This document shows positions 9,701 to 20,336 of a DNA stretch of 64,000 bases, in pieces. The notes under the pieces were generated by a model. It saw only the letters and a list, made by a program, of their open reading frames with translations. It ran no database searches and was not told the origin of the DNA. A program made the translations under genes and the position numbers. Position 1 is the first letter of the stretch. Each line of letters begins with the position of its first letter. Source of the stretch: Bryoerythrophyllum caledonicum. Lineage: Eukaryota; Streptophyta; Bryopsida; Pottiales; Pottiaceae. The DNA is taken from assembly GCA_963971425.1 (NCBI GenBank), contig OZ020519.1:9750028-9814027 (forward strand), in the 5' to 3' direction.

Positions 9701-12255
9701 CATTTCAATATTTGAACCTTATCATGTCCAAATACGATACCATATATGTAGAATATTGTAGCCACCAATGGCACCTTCTGACGTTTAAGGGTGAAGTATG
9801 GAAGAACTTGGTGGTCTTTAAACTCAAGTTAGGAAGAGATTTTAGTTGCCTTTGAGAAGGAAATAGGAGAGGTGATGTTGCACCATGAACAATCTTCCTT
9901 GCCTTTTTCCTCATCGAGCTCATTATTAAATGTAGAGATATATTTAGAAGTTATTCTAATCATTTTAAAATGAAAAGAGGTCAATTTCATGGTATCTTTG
10001 ACTCACCCTACAAATAACTCCAATATATTGTACCCAAGCAAGGGGTTTGAATGATTACAGTTAGATGTTTATTTCAATGATTGCACTAGCTCTTTGTAGA
10101 ATAATCAAAAGCCTTTGTTTTTCTGTAATAAGTCAACTTGAATTTTGAAAAAATAATTTCTCATTATTTTCATCTTCCATTCTGGGAGTGTTTTAGAGTT
10201 GAACTTGTTTTTTTTTTCTAACTTACTTCAAATGAGCTCAACAGATTTTGAAGATCCTTAGAAAAAAATTCAAGCATTTAGGTTTTTAATTCTAGTAGCC
10301 GCACCCTTTATTCTAAGTAGTGTGGGTTATCAAATAATGTGATAGAAGAGCCTATAAAACTTTGATCTCAAAAATTGTGGGTCTGAAAGTTTATATAGAG
10401 TTGGCTCCCTTTACAACAACCTTGTTGGTTCACTCCGCTATATATAGAGGCTGCTATATTGAGCGGGTGTTATAATGAAAATGGTTGGTATTCACTATTA
10501 CATCTAATGTTACTATTATAAAGAGGGAGAATTTGTCTCGACCCAAGCTGCTTGTTATAATGAAATTGTTGTTGTATAAAGGAAGTTGACTACCAATTTA
10601 CGACTTCTTAGAAAATATAAGTAACTTACATTTTCAAATAACGTGGGTCATGATATAATACGGTTTCTAATGACATGAATTGATCCAAGTAATGTAGCCT
10701 ACACTACGTCAATTCAAAAGTGTAGTACTTGAATGATGAAGAATGTTGCTTGAAGAGCATAATTGACGTTGGCTTTTGTGTGACTCAGGTGCAAGTGAAC
10801 AAGATTGACAGCCAACTTCTCAGCCTCAGAATTTTTTGCCAGAAACAGCCAGGTGTGTTTGTGAAACTGATGCAAGCCCTGGATGTCCTTGGCCTCAATG
10901 TGGTCCACACCAACATCACCACTTTCCGCAGCTTAGTCCTCAACATTCTCAATGCCGAGGTACGTCATTGCACATGCAGCCCCATCATATATGTCAGAAA
11001 CAAATTGTCAATGAAAATCATGGAGCCTAAAACAGTAGAAGTCAGCCCCCCCAAAAAAAACAAAAAAAAACAACCAAGAACCAATAACTCAAGCAAGCAA
11101 TGTGCACATTTGGAGAGGAGAAAGAATGATACATTTTTTTTTTCCAGTGATACCCGATAGAATGACAATTTCAACCCAAGCGATTTCATATTTTTTTGAT
11201 GAAATGTGAATTAGTTATGAATTTTCAAAGCTAGAATGACAATTTCAACCCAAGCGATTTCATTTTTTTTAATGAAATGTGAATTAATTGTGAATTTTCA
11301 AAGCATGTTGTCATGTTTAGCTGGTGGCCGTCAATAGGTATTGCCCATAGGCACAGACCAAGAGTAAGGGGTCCTCATTGATAGTGAAAAAGGAGAAGAA
11401 GAACTTTGGTCCCCATGAGTTAGGGCCGGAGTGAATAAAGAGTTTGTTCCAGCCACCACTAAATCAATGTCCACCAGACATAGGTTTAGTGGTATCATAG
11501 CAAGGTGATTGATAGTGAACCTTTGTTTGGATGGGTGAACTGGCGACAATGGAATGGAAGTGGATTTGATATTCCCCAATTTTATTGGTGTGAGTTACAA
11601 GGGGGTTACCATATTGTCAATTGTCAAGTCACCTTTAGTTTTGATAAGATACCTCATTTTTATTTTCAGAAACTATTGTAAACACCTAATGTAAAATACC
11701 AATCGTCATGGTATTATGATCTTAGGGCCACTTTACACTACAATGGAAAAGGCTGCCAATTAAGAATTCTAGAGGATTTCATAATGCAATTGGTAAAGAG
11801 TGAAAACAAATTCATTCTCGGCCAATCATATCTAAGAATTCCCCTTGAATTCTCTTCCAGTGGCCTTCTTCAATGTAGTGTAAAACGGCCCAAGTTAGTG
11901 GTGGTTTTAAGGAAGCCTATTGAGTGAGTCATCATAGGTCTAGCTTATAGTGGCGGGGAAGTTGGTGATAATGGGGTATTTGATGTGATTTAAAGAAAAA
12001 GAGCGCCAGAGTCCGAAGGACCCGAGTATGGAAAAAAGTATTTGTCATTCAATTGCTGAGCCTATTTTGATAACACGTATATTCCAAATACTGGTTTCCA
12101 CGTTTGTTCAGGTGAGAGACAAGGAGCAGCTTGTAAGCATTGAGCAAGTGCAAGAGACTTTGTTGGAAATGGCTTCCCAGTGGACTTCTTCCGACTGCCC
12201 CAACTTGCAACCATCTACCATCAATGGTGAAAGAGGACCCGAAAACATGGCTTAG
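1888..12255 (+). CDS. AMS/TDR-like bHLH transcription factor (11 coding exons, 514 aa)
   Basis: Exons by splice signal and phase: 1888-1994, 2409-2603, 3780-3849, 4571-4645, 5322-5496, 6539-6646, 7747-7788, 8205-8392, 8938-9207, 10789-10959, 12112-12255. The total is 1545 nt with every phase matching. The N-terminal bHLH-MYC_N domain (about residues 1-165) shows [33 protein letters not shown] and [11 protein letters not shown]. The bHLH lies at about 289-345: basic region [13 protein letters not shown] with the N-E-R contact residues, then [14 protein letters not shown] across the exon 8/9 junction, as in plant AMS and ICE proteins. Residues 411-490 form the ACT-like dimerisation domain of AMS ([20 protein letters not shown]). 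The length fits Arabidopsis AMS (about 570 aa). AMS relatives control tapetum and spore or pollen-wall genes; that role here is inferred from family. ICE1/SCRM is the main alternative but fits the N-terminus and C-terminus less well. Exon 6 has two in-frame acceptors. Confidence 0.88.
2134..2352 (+). mobile_element. Family-A TTAA MITE in bHLH intron 1
   Basis: Near full-length copy: TTAAACCATAAACGTCAG at the left, the GAACATGATAAGGTTCAGA and AATCTTCAATCCAAAGGTGT core blocks, then GATTGACGTTTTAAGGGTGAA at the right. It ends 57 bp before exon 2. Confidence 0.85.
3410..3557. mobile_element. Foldback MITE fragment in bHLH intron 2
   Basis: TTAACCCTTTAACGCCAAG is followed by CTCCTCGAATTTTGGAATGT, which returns inverted as ACATTCCGAAATTCGAGGAG near 3523-3542. 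The right terminal TTAA is missing, so the element is truncated or diverged. Termini resemble the other TTAA-CCC elements. Confidence 0.6.
4323..4556 (+). mobile_element. Family-A TTAA MITE in bHLH intron 3
   Basis: TTAACCCTTAAACATCAAAA at the left, shared core blocks, then CCGATCAACGTGTAAGGGTT at the right. Only 14 bp separate its end from the first base of exon 4 (4571), so it must supply much of the branch-point and polypyrimidine context of that acceptor. Confidence 0.85.
4664..4772. mobile_element. Short TIR MITE at the start of bHLH intron 4
   Basis: A near-perfect inverted repeat: CACTAAAGATCACATTTAGT at the left and ACTAAATGTGATCTTTGATG at the right, separated by about 55 bp. It begins about 18 bp after the exon 4 donor. 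The inner TTTAGTGTA resembles the TACACTAAAA elements at 45432 and 49207. Confidence 0.7.
5639..5879 (-). mobile_element. Family-A TTAA MITE, full length, bHLH intron 5
   Basis: A well-preserved copy in reverse orientation with TTAACCCTTAAACGTCATTA and GAAGTTTAAGGGTTAA termini, both retaining TTAA. It carries the family core in reverse complement (ACACCTTCCG, GAAGATTCTTCAACTAACAT). It abuts a family-H element and shares its TTAA. Confidence 0.9.
5876..6160 (+). mobile_element. Family-H MITE (diverged) in bHLH intron 5
   Basis: Shares CACATATGGAGAGAGGAG, CCCAAGTGATTCCATATTTT, the AACCAAAAGTAAGAGGTC block and GGTTGGTTATCTGGGGG with the intact family-H element at 14047-14403. Its outer TTAAGGTAAGC termini are eroded. 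Confidence 0.7.
6430..6545 (-). mobile_element. Family-H MITE fragment abutting exon 6
   Basis: TAAAATTGGGGTCTATCCAA and CTTCCATCCCATTACTACCC match the family-H block at 14093-14140 (AAAATTGGGGTATATCCAAC, CTTCCATTCCATTATCACC). The similarity runs up to and slightly past the splice acceptor of exon 6 (TTTCCAAG/TGGAGGTT compared with TTCCTAATGGAGGTT). Confidence 0.6.
6732..6763. repeat. (AT)n microsatellite
   Basis: About 16 uninterrupted TA dinucleotides in bHLH intron 6. Confidence 0.95.
6790..7011. mobile_element. Family-C TTAA MITE in bHLH intron 6
   Basis: Termini are inverted: TTAACCTCTAAAGGACCAAG at the left and CTTGGTCCTTCAGGGGTTAA at the right. The element is 222 bp including both TTAA copies and has no ORF. 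A related left end occurs at 51441. Confidence 0.8.
7557..7690. mobile_element. Family-D foldback MITE in bHLH intron 6
   Basis: The left arm CCTTTAAGGGCGATGGTC and the right arm GACCATCGTCTTGTAAGGG are inverted, with inner arms GTTGCAAGAATTTATGAGGG and CCTCGTAGATTTTTGCAAC. It ends in TTAA 56 bp before exon 7. Confidence 0.75.
7950..8112 (+). mobile_element. Family-A MITE, 3'-truncated, in bHLH intron 7
   Basis: TAAACCCTTAAACGTCAAAA, then the core through GATCCAAAGGTTTGAGTCTT. The last third is lost or unrecognisable before exon 8 at 8205. Orientation matches the copies before exons 2, 4 and 9. Confidence 0.75.
8655..8889 (+). mobile_element. Family-A TTAA MITE in bHLH intron 8
   Basis: Full-length copy from CAACCCTTAAAACTTCATC to CCCGGCTGACATTTAAGGGT, with all core blocks. 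It ends 48 bp before exon 9, leaving an intron of 545 bp of which the MITE is 43 percent. Confidence 0.88.
9563..9795 (-). mobile_element. Family-A TTAA MITE in bHLH intron 9
   Basis: TTAACCCTTAAACGTCAATC at the left and TTCTGACGTTTAAGGGTGAA at the right, core in reverse complement. It serves as a reference copy for the terminal inverted repeat. Confidence 0.9.
11090..11640 (+). mobile_element. Rearranged family-H MITE in bHLH intron 10
   Basis: Family-H blocks (GCACATTTGGAGAGGAG, AACCCAAGCGATTTCAT, CCCCAATTTTATTGGTGTG) with an internal tandem duplication: GAATGACAATTTCAACCCAA occurs twice (from 11161 and from 11234). There is also a foreign insert near 11396-11515 containing AATAAAGAGTTTGTTCCAGC, related to a segment at 52190. 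Confidence 0.65.
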
Positions 12256-12666
12256 GGGCCTCATCCATGATAGACCCATTTTTTATAACTACTATTAGCA
12301 AGTTATTAACAATGGTTACAAGTTAGCCAAGGTTATAAGTTAGCGGCATTATAAAATGTCATAGGTGTAACTTATGTATTTTAATAAGTGTACTTTAAAA
12401 GTACATAGTTGAACCACATGGATCAAGTTAGACAAGCCATATGACATGGTGATCATGTTGCATCTAGGCAAGAATGGAATTGTTTCTAAGATATTTGAAG
12501 GGTATCTTAGGTTGAGGTTGGAGTATAAAATAAAAGGGAAAGAGTTAATATGATGTGGTCTACAATTTATTGTTTCTGGGAGAGTTATTTTATCTTTTTT
12601 AGTTTTTTCATCTATATTCTTGTGCCGTCATTTACTACTTTTATGGAAATTTGATACCACCGCTAC

Positions 12667-13040
12667 TTAACCTTTTAAGGATGGAAGCATGTCTGTACGT
12701 GGCATATACATCTTTCCTTCGAAGTGTCGATGCTCCAATGTGGGATCTGATAGGTGTGTGGCAAAAACTGGTCCACACCCTGCATGCGGATGGCCCATCT
12801 GCAAAAAACAACAACCACAAATTGGAAGAGTGCTCTTTATGTGGAAATAAGGTGGAAATACGGCTCCATCCACACTAAGTCACCTTTTTTACAACCCATT
12901 AAACTATATTTGTTGGAAGCATACAAATTCACGCATGATTATGTAGTTTGCGGATCAAGCAGCAATGAACTATTAATAAAGTTATTCATATCTTACTTCA
13001 AGAGTGACCACCTATGACCCTGCCGTCCTTAAAGGATTAA
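12667..13040. mobile_element. Family-E TTAA element downstream of the bHLH gene
   Basis: TTAACCTTTTAAGGATGG at the left and CCGTCCTTAAAGGATTAA at the right form an inverted repeat with TTAA ends, enclosing about 335 bp of unrelated non-coding DNA. From 12256 to 12666 I see only the probable 3' flank of the bHLH gene. Confidence 0.65.
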
Positions 13041-14046
13041 GTTTGTGAGTAAGAACATTTGTAAGATGAAGTTCAGATTTAATATACAAAGGTGCTCCAA
13101 TCCTTGCCACGATTAAACAACTACACCGTTCATTGCAAATATTGTGGACTAGACTATTTCAAAATACCTCCACTAATTCCAATATATGCAAATTATAGTG
13201 ATCCACCTCAATTCTCAATCCACTTCAAATCATATAACTCAGAAAATACCGTGGGATGTTGTAAAATTGTTGACACAAAATTAATGTGGATTGATGAAGA
13301 GGTGGAAGTGAGTGGTGGTGAGGTGGAGGTGAGCAGCGAGGAGTGGAAGATATTTGGTAGTGAGTGACGGTGAGGTGGCAATGATTATAGATTCAAATGA
13401 GAATAATCTGAATCTATAATCATGTTGAAATGTGTCCACATTAATTTTGTTCCATAACCAAAATTAATGTGGTCCACATCATTTTTCACCCACATTACCA
13501 ATGCATCCGCACTATATCCAATGAATGGTGTAGTGTGGCTCGTCCTAATGGAGATAATTTGTGTAGTAGTTTTGGGGAAAGATAAATTTTGTGAACTGAC
13601 CTAAAAAAAAAAAAAGTTATGCCATCCAGCTTATTTCATGTTCATTCCAGGCTGCTGTGAAAAATTGTTCCATCCTCCTATTTCAGAAATAGGGAAAAAA
13701 AACCTTTGTCTGCAAAAATTAGAGTGTTTTTTAACTTTATTTTTTACTTCAAGAAACAATTTTTTTACCAATTTGGATTTACAATCTATAAGAGATTGAA
13801 TCCAGTATATTTGAAATGCAAAAAACCACATCTCAGGTTTTAAATTGTAAACTGCTAGACTCCTTAGCTTCTGACATAAACAAGAATGAGCTCCCACAAA
13901 CCCATTCAACATTTCAACCATGCAATAGTCACACCAGGACCCTTCTACAAAAGAGAAGAAGCCTGCAAACAAGCTAACCTTACTTCCCACCCTAAACTAG
14001 ATTGGGAGGTGACGAGCTATTGTGCACACAGACATGGCTATGGCAA
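13041..14046. other. Intergenic, no gene seen
   Basis: AT-rich DNA with a GGTGGAAGTG/GAGGTGGAGGTGAG purine patch near 13300-13375 and imperfect inverted ATTAATGTGG segments around 13280 and 13440-13475. The 119-aa open frame on the minus strand at 13631-13990 has no recognisable domain. Confidence 0.6.
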
Positions 14047-14403
14047 TTAAGGTAAGCCCCCATAACCAACAAAAACCCATAGCCAACGCCTATAAAATTG
14101 GGGTATATCCAACCCTCTTCCATTCCATTATCACCAACTCAGTTCCTAATGGAGGTTTGCTATTAGTCAAGACCCTTACTTTTGGTTGTTGGTTATAGGG
14201 GGCATGTACTGCTAGTCACCCACTAAACATGGCTATACAGTTTGAAAATTCATAACTAATTTAGTTTTCATCAAAAAAATATGAAATCACTTGGATTGGA
14301 ATTGTAATTCTATTGGCTATCACTGTAAATTATTGTATAATTATATCCTCTCTCCATATATGCACATTCCTTGACTTATCGGTTTTAGGGAGGCTTACCT
14401 TAA
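14047..14403 (-). mobile_element. Family-H MITE, intact reference copy
   Basis: 357 bp including TTAA ends. The left terminus TTAAGGTAAGCCCCCATAAC and the right terminus TTTAGGGAGGCTTACCTTAA are inverted. It lets the split copy at 41179-45406 and the fragments in bHLH introns be recognised. Non-coding. The stretch 14404-15330 after it shows no gene. Confidence 0.85.
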
Positions 14404-15329
14404 CTCAACTCTCTCATCTGACGAATGAAGGAAAAAATAACAAAGATTAAAAGCTAGGGTCTAGAGCGAGCATATGACAATGGCTATGGCGATTATCCGG
14501 ACGTGGAACAAAGGAGATAAGACTAGGAGATAAAGAGGGGTAGGATTAGGAGTGAAGAAAGAGCTGGATATGGTGGTTTAATAACGTACGCATTGGTCAG
14601 ATTTGGACACTCCCTATCGGATTAATTATTTTTTCTATTGGTTTGGACAGAACGGGTATCACTTATGTATTACATGAGTATTGCCTAGATATTACACATA
14701 TATGACCTTGGCATTACATTGAGTATCACCTTAGACAAATCCCTTATATTTTCCTTTTTTTTTGGGACAGTCTCCATTTTGAATTGATTATTTTTGAACC
14801 CAACCAATGCGTAGGGTATCTCCAAGTACATGACCTAAGCCTTCCCACTTGCTCTTGCAAACAACACCTTGCATGGAGCCCTGGAAAATCTACAAAGGTG
14901 ATAGATTAGTCTTGAAAAAAGTGAACAACACCTACATAGAGGTTACATTTCACTGTTGACTTTTTCACAAAAATCATTGAAGTTTGTTAATGCTTCAACC
15001 GATTGGAGATCAGAAAGATGGGTTAAATAGAAGAAAGCAAAGCACATTGCCGCTTTGACGAGTGAAAATCTCTCCGACTATTTAATTAGCGGTGGCCCCA
15101 CAAAAATTGGTCTCATTGACAACTTTTTGGTCCCTTCGTCGTTTTAGGGTTAAGTTGTTGTCAACGTTGATGCCAGGAGGATCCAATGACCGTTGTTTGT
15201 GAGCTTGGCTTTTCTAGGAGCAACATATGGGGGTCAATAGAGAATCGTACATAGAACAACAACCAGCTATCATGTATCCTACCACTCGTAACCTTTTTTA
15301 AGCCACTAGAGAAATTTTAGTTGCAATGC

Positions 15330-16760
15330 ATTTCGGAAAACCAATCCATCCTATTGGTTCCCACAAAGACAACTTTTGGACGCACCCAGCCCTTGTAAGC
15401 ATGCGCCCGACGTTTTGGATCGGGCGCATACGAACAAGGGCTAGGCGCATACGCCAATTTTTTTTTGGGCGTACGTGCCTAGCCTTGAAAACATGCGCCA
15501 AACCATTCGGATCGGGCGCGTACATACTAGGGCTAGGCGCGCACGAATAAGGGTTGGGCGCGTACGCACAAAAATAAATAAATTCAGGCGTATGTGCCCA
15601 GCCCTTGTACGTACGCGCCCGGCCCCTTGAGGTGCGCGCCCGACCCTTTTAGGAACGTGCCGGACCCCTTTAGGAATGCGCCCAAACCCTTTAGGGACGC
15701 GCTTGATCACTTTACGTATGCGCTCAATCCCCTTAGGGACGCGCCCGACTCCTTTAAGTATGCGCCCGACCCCTTTAGGCACACGCCCAACCCTTTTAAG
15801 TTCACACTTGACCTTTTGGAATATGCGCCACACCTCGTGAGCTACCCGCGGAACCTCTTTAGTTATGCGCCCAACCCCTTGAAGTACGGGCCGAACCCTT
15901 GTAAGCATGCGCCTAACCTATTAAATCGGGCCGGTACCTAACTGGGTCGGGCGCAAACCTGAAAGGGCCGCGCGCATACCTAAAGAGGTCGCGCCCGTAC
16001 GCCCAAAAAAAAAGATTTTTTTAATATGCACTCAGCCCTTGTAAGCACGCGCTCGACCTTTTGGATCAGGCACGTACGTACAAAGGCTGGGCGCATACGT
16101 ATAAGGGTTGGGCACGTACGAACAAGGGTTGGGCGCATACGCCAAAAATATTTTATTTAATTATTTAATTTTTTTGGGTACGCACCCAACACTTGTAAGC
16201 ATGCGCCCAACCTTTTGGATCGGGCGCAAACGAACAAGGGTTGGACGCGTCTGCCATAAAAAACAAAAAATAAAAATTTGGGTATGCGCCTAGCCCTCGT
16301 ACGTACGCGCCCCGCCCTTGAGGTACGCGCCCGACCCTTTTAGGAACACGCCCGACCATTTCAGAGACGCGCATGACCCCTTTAAGTACGTGCCCCGCCC
16401 TTGAGGTACGCGCCCGACCCTTTTAGGGACACGCCCGAACCTTTTAGAGACGCGCATGACCCCTTTAAGTACGTGCCCGACCCCTTCACGCACACGTCCT
16501 ACCCCTTTAAGTACGCGCCCGACCCTTTTCAGTATGGGCCCGACCCCTTCAAATACACGCGGGATCCCTATATATACACGCCCAATCCCATTGGGTACGC
16601 GCTTGACCCCTTCAAGTATGCGCCCGACCCTTTTTAGTTTGCGTCCGACCCCTTTAGGTACTTGCCCGACCCCTTTGAGTACGCGCCCAACCCTCATTAA
16701 GCGAGCGCGCGCGAGCGACCCAATGGGTACGCGCCCGAGATTATGGGGCAAGCAATCAAA
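15330..16760. repeat. 21-bp minisatellite (GCGCCCGACCCCTTTAGGTA type)
   Basis: Degenerate tandem units of about 21 bp of the type CGCGCCCGACCCCTTTAAGTA, with blocks in the opposite orientation (GGGCGCATACGAACAAGGGT). The unit length is a multiple of three and stop-free, so long open frames reading YAPDPFR-type heptapeptides (or KGVGRVP on the other strand) appear on both strands. I regard these as by-products of the repeat, not proteins. GC-rich against an AT-rich background. Confidence 0.85.
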
Positions 16761-17118
16761 AGAGGATTGCACATTATAGGGTCGAGCCCACAACTTGGAG
16801 GGTCGCACGTGCGTGCTCTTGAGAGCCGCACACTCTTTTAAATTTCTTAATTTAAATTTTATAATATTTAAGCATAAGCGCCTCTACCGCACGCGCGACC
16901 CTCCACCGTACGCACGCGACCCTCCAACTTGCGAACTCGACTCTTATCTATGCGATCCTCTTTGAATTGCTTGCCCCATAATCCCTCCCCCTTTCCCCCC
17001 TCCCTTTTCACTAACTCGCCCTCACTCCTTGTGTACCCGCCTCCTCTTCTTTTGTAGTGACCCGCCCCTCTTATACAGTCGCATGCCTCCTTACACACTT
17101 ATCAATCTCCTTTGCCAA

Positions 17119-18403
17119 CGATGCTAAAATGTGGGCAGTGAGCGGTGAGCGGTGAGCGGTGTGAAGGGAGGATAAAAATGGACAAGAATATTCTAACTAC
17201 AAGAATTTTCTATAAATGATATTTGGAATTTTCTTTAAAAAGAAAAATTATGCAACCTATTACCGTGGTTTACAAATGTCTTCTGTGATTTTTCACTTAC
17301 AAATGGGCTATAAAATTGCTTCACACGAAAATAAATGTTGAATTTTAAGGAGAAACCTAACCAAACTTTAATACGGAGTTGACTATTTTTCGTCATTAAA
17401 TGGATTGATATATTTCATGGATGAACAGAGTTTATGGATGAATGAAGTTTAGGGCATCCATTCAAAATCTCATATAGTTTTACAAAAATTTCTCTATGAG
17501 CGACATGAAATTTAATGGGAAACAAAAACTATGTTAGTTTACGGTGCTTCATAATTCATGCCGCATAAAAAAAATACCTTTCAAGAGTGAAGATGAATCA
17601 CTGAACTACAAGATTTTCAAGAAGTCAAAAGAGATTCTTCTATACCAAAGAGCCTACTAGGCCCATTTTTTATTTATTTTTCTGACTAATTTTTTTGATT
17701 TTTTTCCCGTTCTCAACAACGGGTAAAACATGTTTCAAAAAAAAATTCCGCAACAAATTCTACTATTTCTACAAGTGAAAATTGTTGAACTTCACAAGTT
17801 TTTTGTGAAGCCCAAAAGGGTTCCTCGGTACCAAGGAGCCATTTTGGCCTTGCAAAGTTTTGTGTAGTTTCAAAGTTGAACTATAAAAGAGGCAATAACT
17901 TGCTATAACTACTATGACCAAAACAAAAAAAACTTAGAGATTACTATTGCGGAGTAGGAGCTGTACTTCATCGAAACTAAGACTTGGTGCATGTATTCAC
18001 TTGTCATCTTTTAGGTTTGCCTTGCACAAGAATCTGTATATATAATACAAGTGTTGCAAATCACCCACGCTTTGCGTTGGCCTAATGCTCCACTGTGATG
18101 AAGATTATAGTGGAAGCAAGAATTTTAGTGTTCAAAATTACATAAAATTTTGGAGTGCCAAATGGGCAGTTTGGTACCAAGGTGCCATTTTCCCCCTCCT
18201 CAAATTGTAGTGAAAACAAGAATTTTTGTATTCAAATATATGGAGAAGTGCCAAATGGGCAATTTGGATAACCCCTTAAGGAGAATTTTTCTTAATGGGC
18301 GATAATTTTTTTTAATTTTTTTTTTGTATTTTTGTATTTTTTTTTGGTTTCCCTTGGTTTCGCCCTCAAGGCACTCCTTGGTACCGAGGAGCCCCTCGGC
18401 TAT

Positions 18404-18438
<35 letters not shown>

Positions 18439-19185
18439 TTTCGCCCTCAAGGCACTCCTCGGTACCGAGGAGCCCCTCGGCTGCTTTTTTTTTTTTTTTG
18501 GCCTCATGGCCCTCCTCGGTACCAAGGAGCCCCTCGGCTGGTTTTTTTTGTTTTTTTGTTTTTTTTTTGTTTTTTTGTGGTTTCGCCCTCATGGCCCTCT
18601 TTGGTACCGAGGAGCCCTTCAGCTCGTTTTTTTGTTTTTTTGTTTTTTTTTGTCGTTTCGCCCTCATGGCCCTCCTCGGTAGCGAGGAGCCCCTCGGTAG
18701 CGAGGAGCCCCTCGGCTGGTTTTTTTGTTTTTTTGTTTTTTTGGTTTCGCCCTCAGGGCCCTCCTCGGTACCAAGGAGCCCCTTGGCTGGTTTTTTTGTT
18801 TTTTGTTTTGGTTTCGCCCTCAGGACCCTCCTCAGGGCCCTACTCGACTGGTTTTTATTTTATTTTTTTATTTTTTTTATACTAAAATTTTAGAAGTTGC
18901 CATATTTTTTTAAACTATTAGCTGAACAATCATTCATCTACATTCATCGATCTATATTCATCCATCTATCTACATTCATCCAAATATCCTCCAAACAATT
19001 TATTTCCGGGTTTTTTAATCCAACTTTCTCCCATTTTGAATTTTTTTCATACCACAGAAATAGGTCATAATGTAAAAAAAATTCTTATAAATCACCCCAA
19101 ATCTGTGGTTGTAGGGTGCCCAGCTGAAAAAAATAGATTGCTTACTACTCACTGCTCACCGCTCACTGCTCACATTCTAGCATTC
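17119..19185. mobile_element. Putative 2.07-kb terminal-inverted-repeat element
   Basis: The left end ATGCTAAAATGTGGGCAGTG followed by AGCGGTGAGCGGTGAG is matched in reverse complement at 19140-19185 (CTCACTGCTCACCGCTCACT, then GCTCACATTCTAGCAT). The inside holds the GGTACC satellite and no transposase. The terminal match is about 40 bp with a few mismatches. The class (hAT or MULE-like) and target duplication are not determined. Confidence 0.5.
18340..18870. repeat. Satellite with GGTACC palindrome and poly-T spacers
   Basis: About eight units of 55-80 bp, each TTTCGCCCTCAAGGCACTCC, then the palindromic CTCCTCGGTACCGAGGAG, then CCCCTCGGCTGG and a poly-T run of variable length. Earlier diverged relatives lie at 17818-17845 and 18170-18190. 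Frames through it are low-complexity and not convincing as genes. Confidence 0.9.
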
Positions 19186-19697
19186 CTGTCTCCTTTGAAT
19201 ACATATCCATGCTCAACACGAATACAACTCGTCCTCTACTATTTTGTGTTTTTTAAATTCCTTAATCTTGTTGAATTCTTGCTAGTGGCATAATGAAGAT
19301 GTGGACCATGTACAAGCCTCATTCCTCCTTGTGCGCACCTTTCCTAAGCTCTTGTCCACCCTTTATATATAATGTTGATTCCTTTTCACCTATATCATCT
19401 ATTGTCTTTCTTTGATTGAAAGTGTCGTCAGTAACTATTATTGATTTCAAAGATTGCCAAGGTGTGTGTATTTTTTTATTTACTTCTGGCAATCATGTAC
19501 ACAAAATTATTTATACTTGGCCATGGGCTATGGCCTTCTTAATTAACAAGGACTGCAACAATTGTTCATGTAATAATTGAATCAAATATTGTAAATGCAA
19601 TTATAGACTCTAGTTTTTTTTAACCATAGAAAGTGTCTTGTGTTCTTGCTTTTTAATTTATGAAATCGACACAAAATTAATTGTAATAGTTATAAGA

Positions 19698-20136
19698 AGA
19701 AGTTTATGCATTCAAATGTAAATGTAAATGTTGTATATGCATCTTCATACCTTATACAACTTGCTAAGGCTTCATTGATATATCTAATTATATATTTCAA
19801 TCACAATTTCTAGTTTAAGCATAGTAAGCATAATTTAAATTATGTATTTAAGAACTTCAAGTATTTAAATGTTCTTACTTTAAATGTTCTTACTTCAAAT
19901 GTACTTACTTAAATGTCTTTGCTTTAAATTTTCTACTTTAAATGTCCTTACTTAATTGTCCTTGCTTTAAATACTTGAAGTTCTTAAACAAATTATTTAA
20001 ATTATGTTTATTATGCTTAAACTAGAAATTGTGATTGAAATATATAATTAGATGTATCAATGAACCTAAGAAAAATGTATAAGGTATGAAGATGCATATA
20101 CAACATTTACATTTACATTTGAATGCATAAACTTCT
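19698..20136. repeat. Large foldback (inverted repeat) ending at the assembly gap
   Basis: Left arm from 19698 (GAAGTTTATGCATTCAAATG ... ATTTCAATCACAATTTCTAG) and right arm to 20136 (CTAGAAATTGTGATTGAAAT ... CATTTGAATGCATAAACTTC) are near-perfect reverse complements of roughly 165 bp. The centre is a CTTACTTTAAATGT-type short repeat. Confidence 0.9.
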
Positions 20137-20336
20137 NNNNNNNNNNNNNNNNNNNNNNNNNNNNNNNNNNNNNNNNNNNNNNNNNNNNNNNNNNNNNNNN
20201 NNNNNNNNNNNNNNNNNNNNNNNNNNNNNNNNNNNNNNNNNNNNNNNNNNNNNNNNNNNNNNNNNNNNNNNNNNNNNNNNNNNNNNNNNNNNNNNNNNNN
20301 NNNNNNNNNNNNNNNNNNNNNNNNNNNNNNNNNNNN
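20137..20336. other. Assembly gap (200 N)
   Basis: Exactly 200 unknown bases, so the true size is probably not known. It starts at the very end of the foldback arm and stops at the edge of a second minisatellite block. Confidence 1.

Noticed and set aside
15441..16808. Long repetitive open frames on both strands of the minisatellite (155 and 172 aa)
   Set aside because: They arise from a 21-bp stop-free repeat unit; no start context, no splice evidence, no domain.
18332..18893. Phe/Leu-rich open frames that could look like membrane proteins
   Set aside because: They come from poly-T spacers and palindromes of a satellite; all frames are equally odd.
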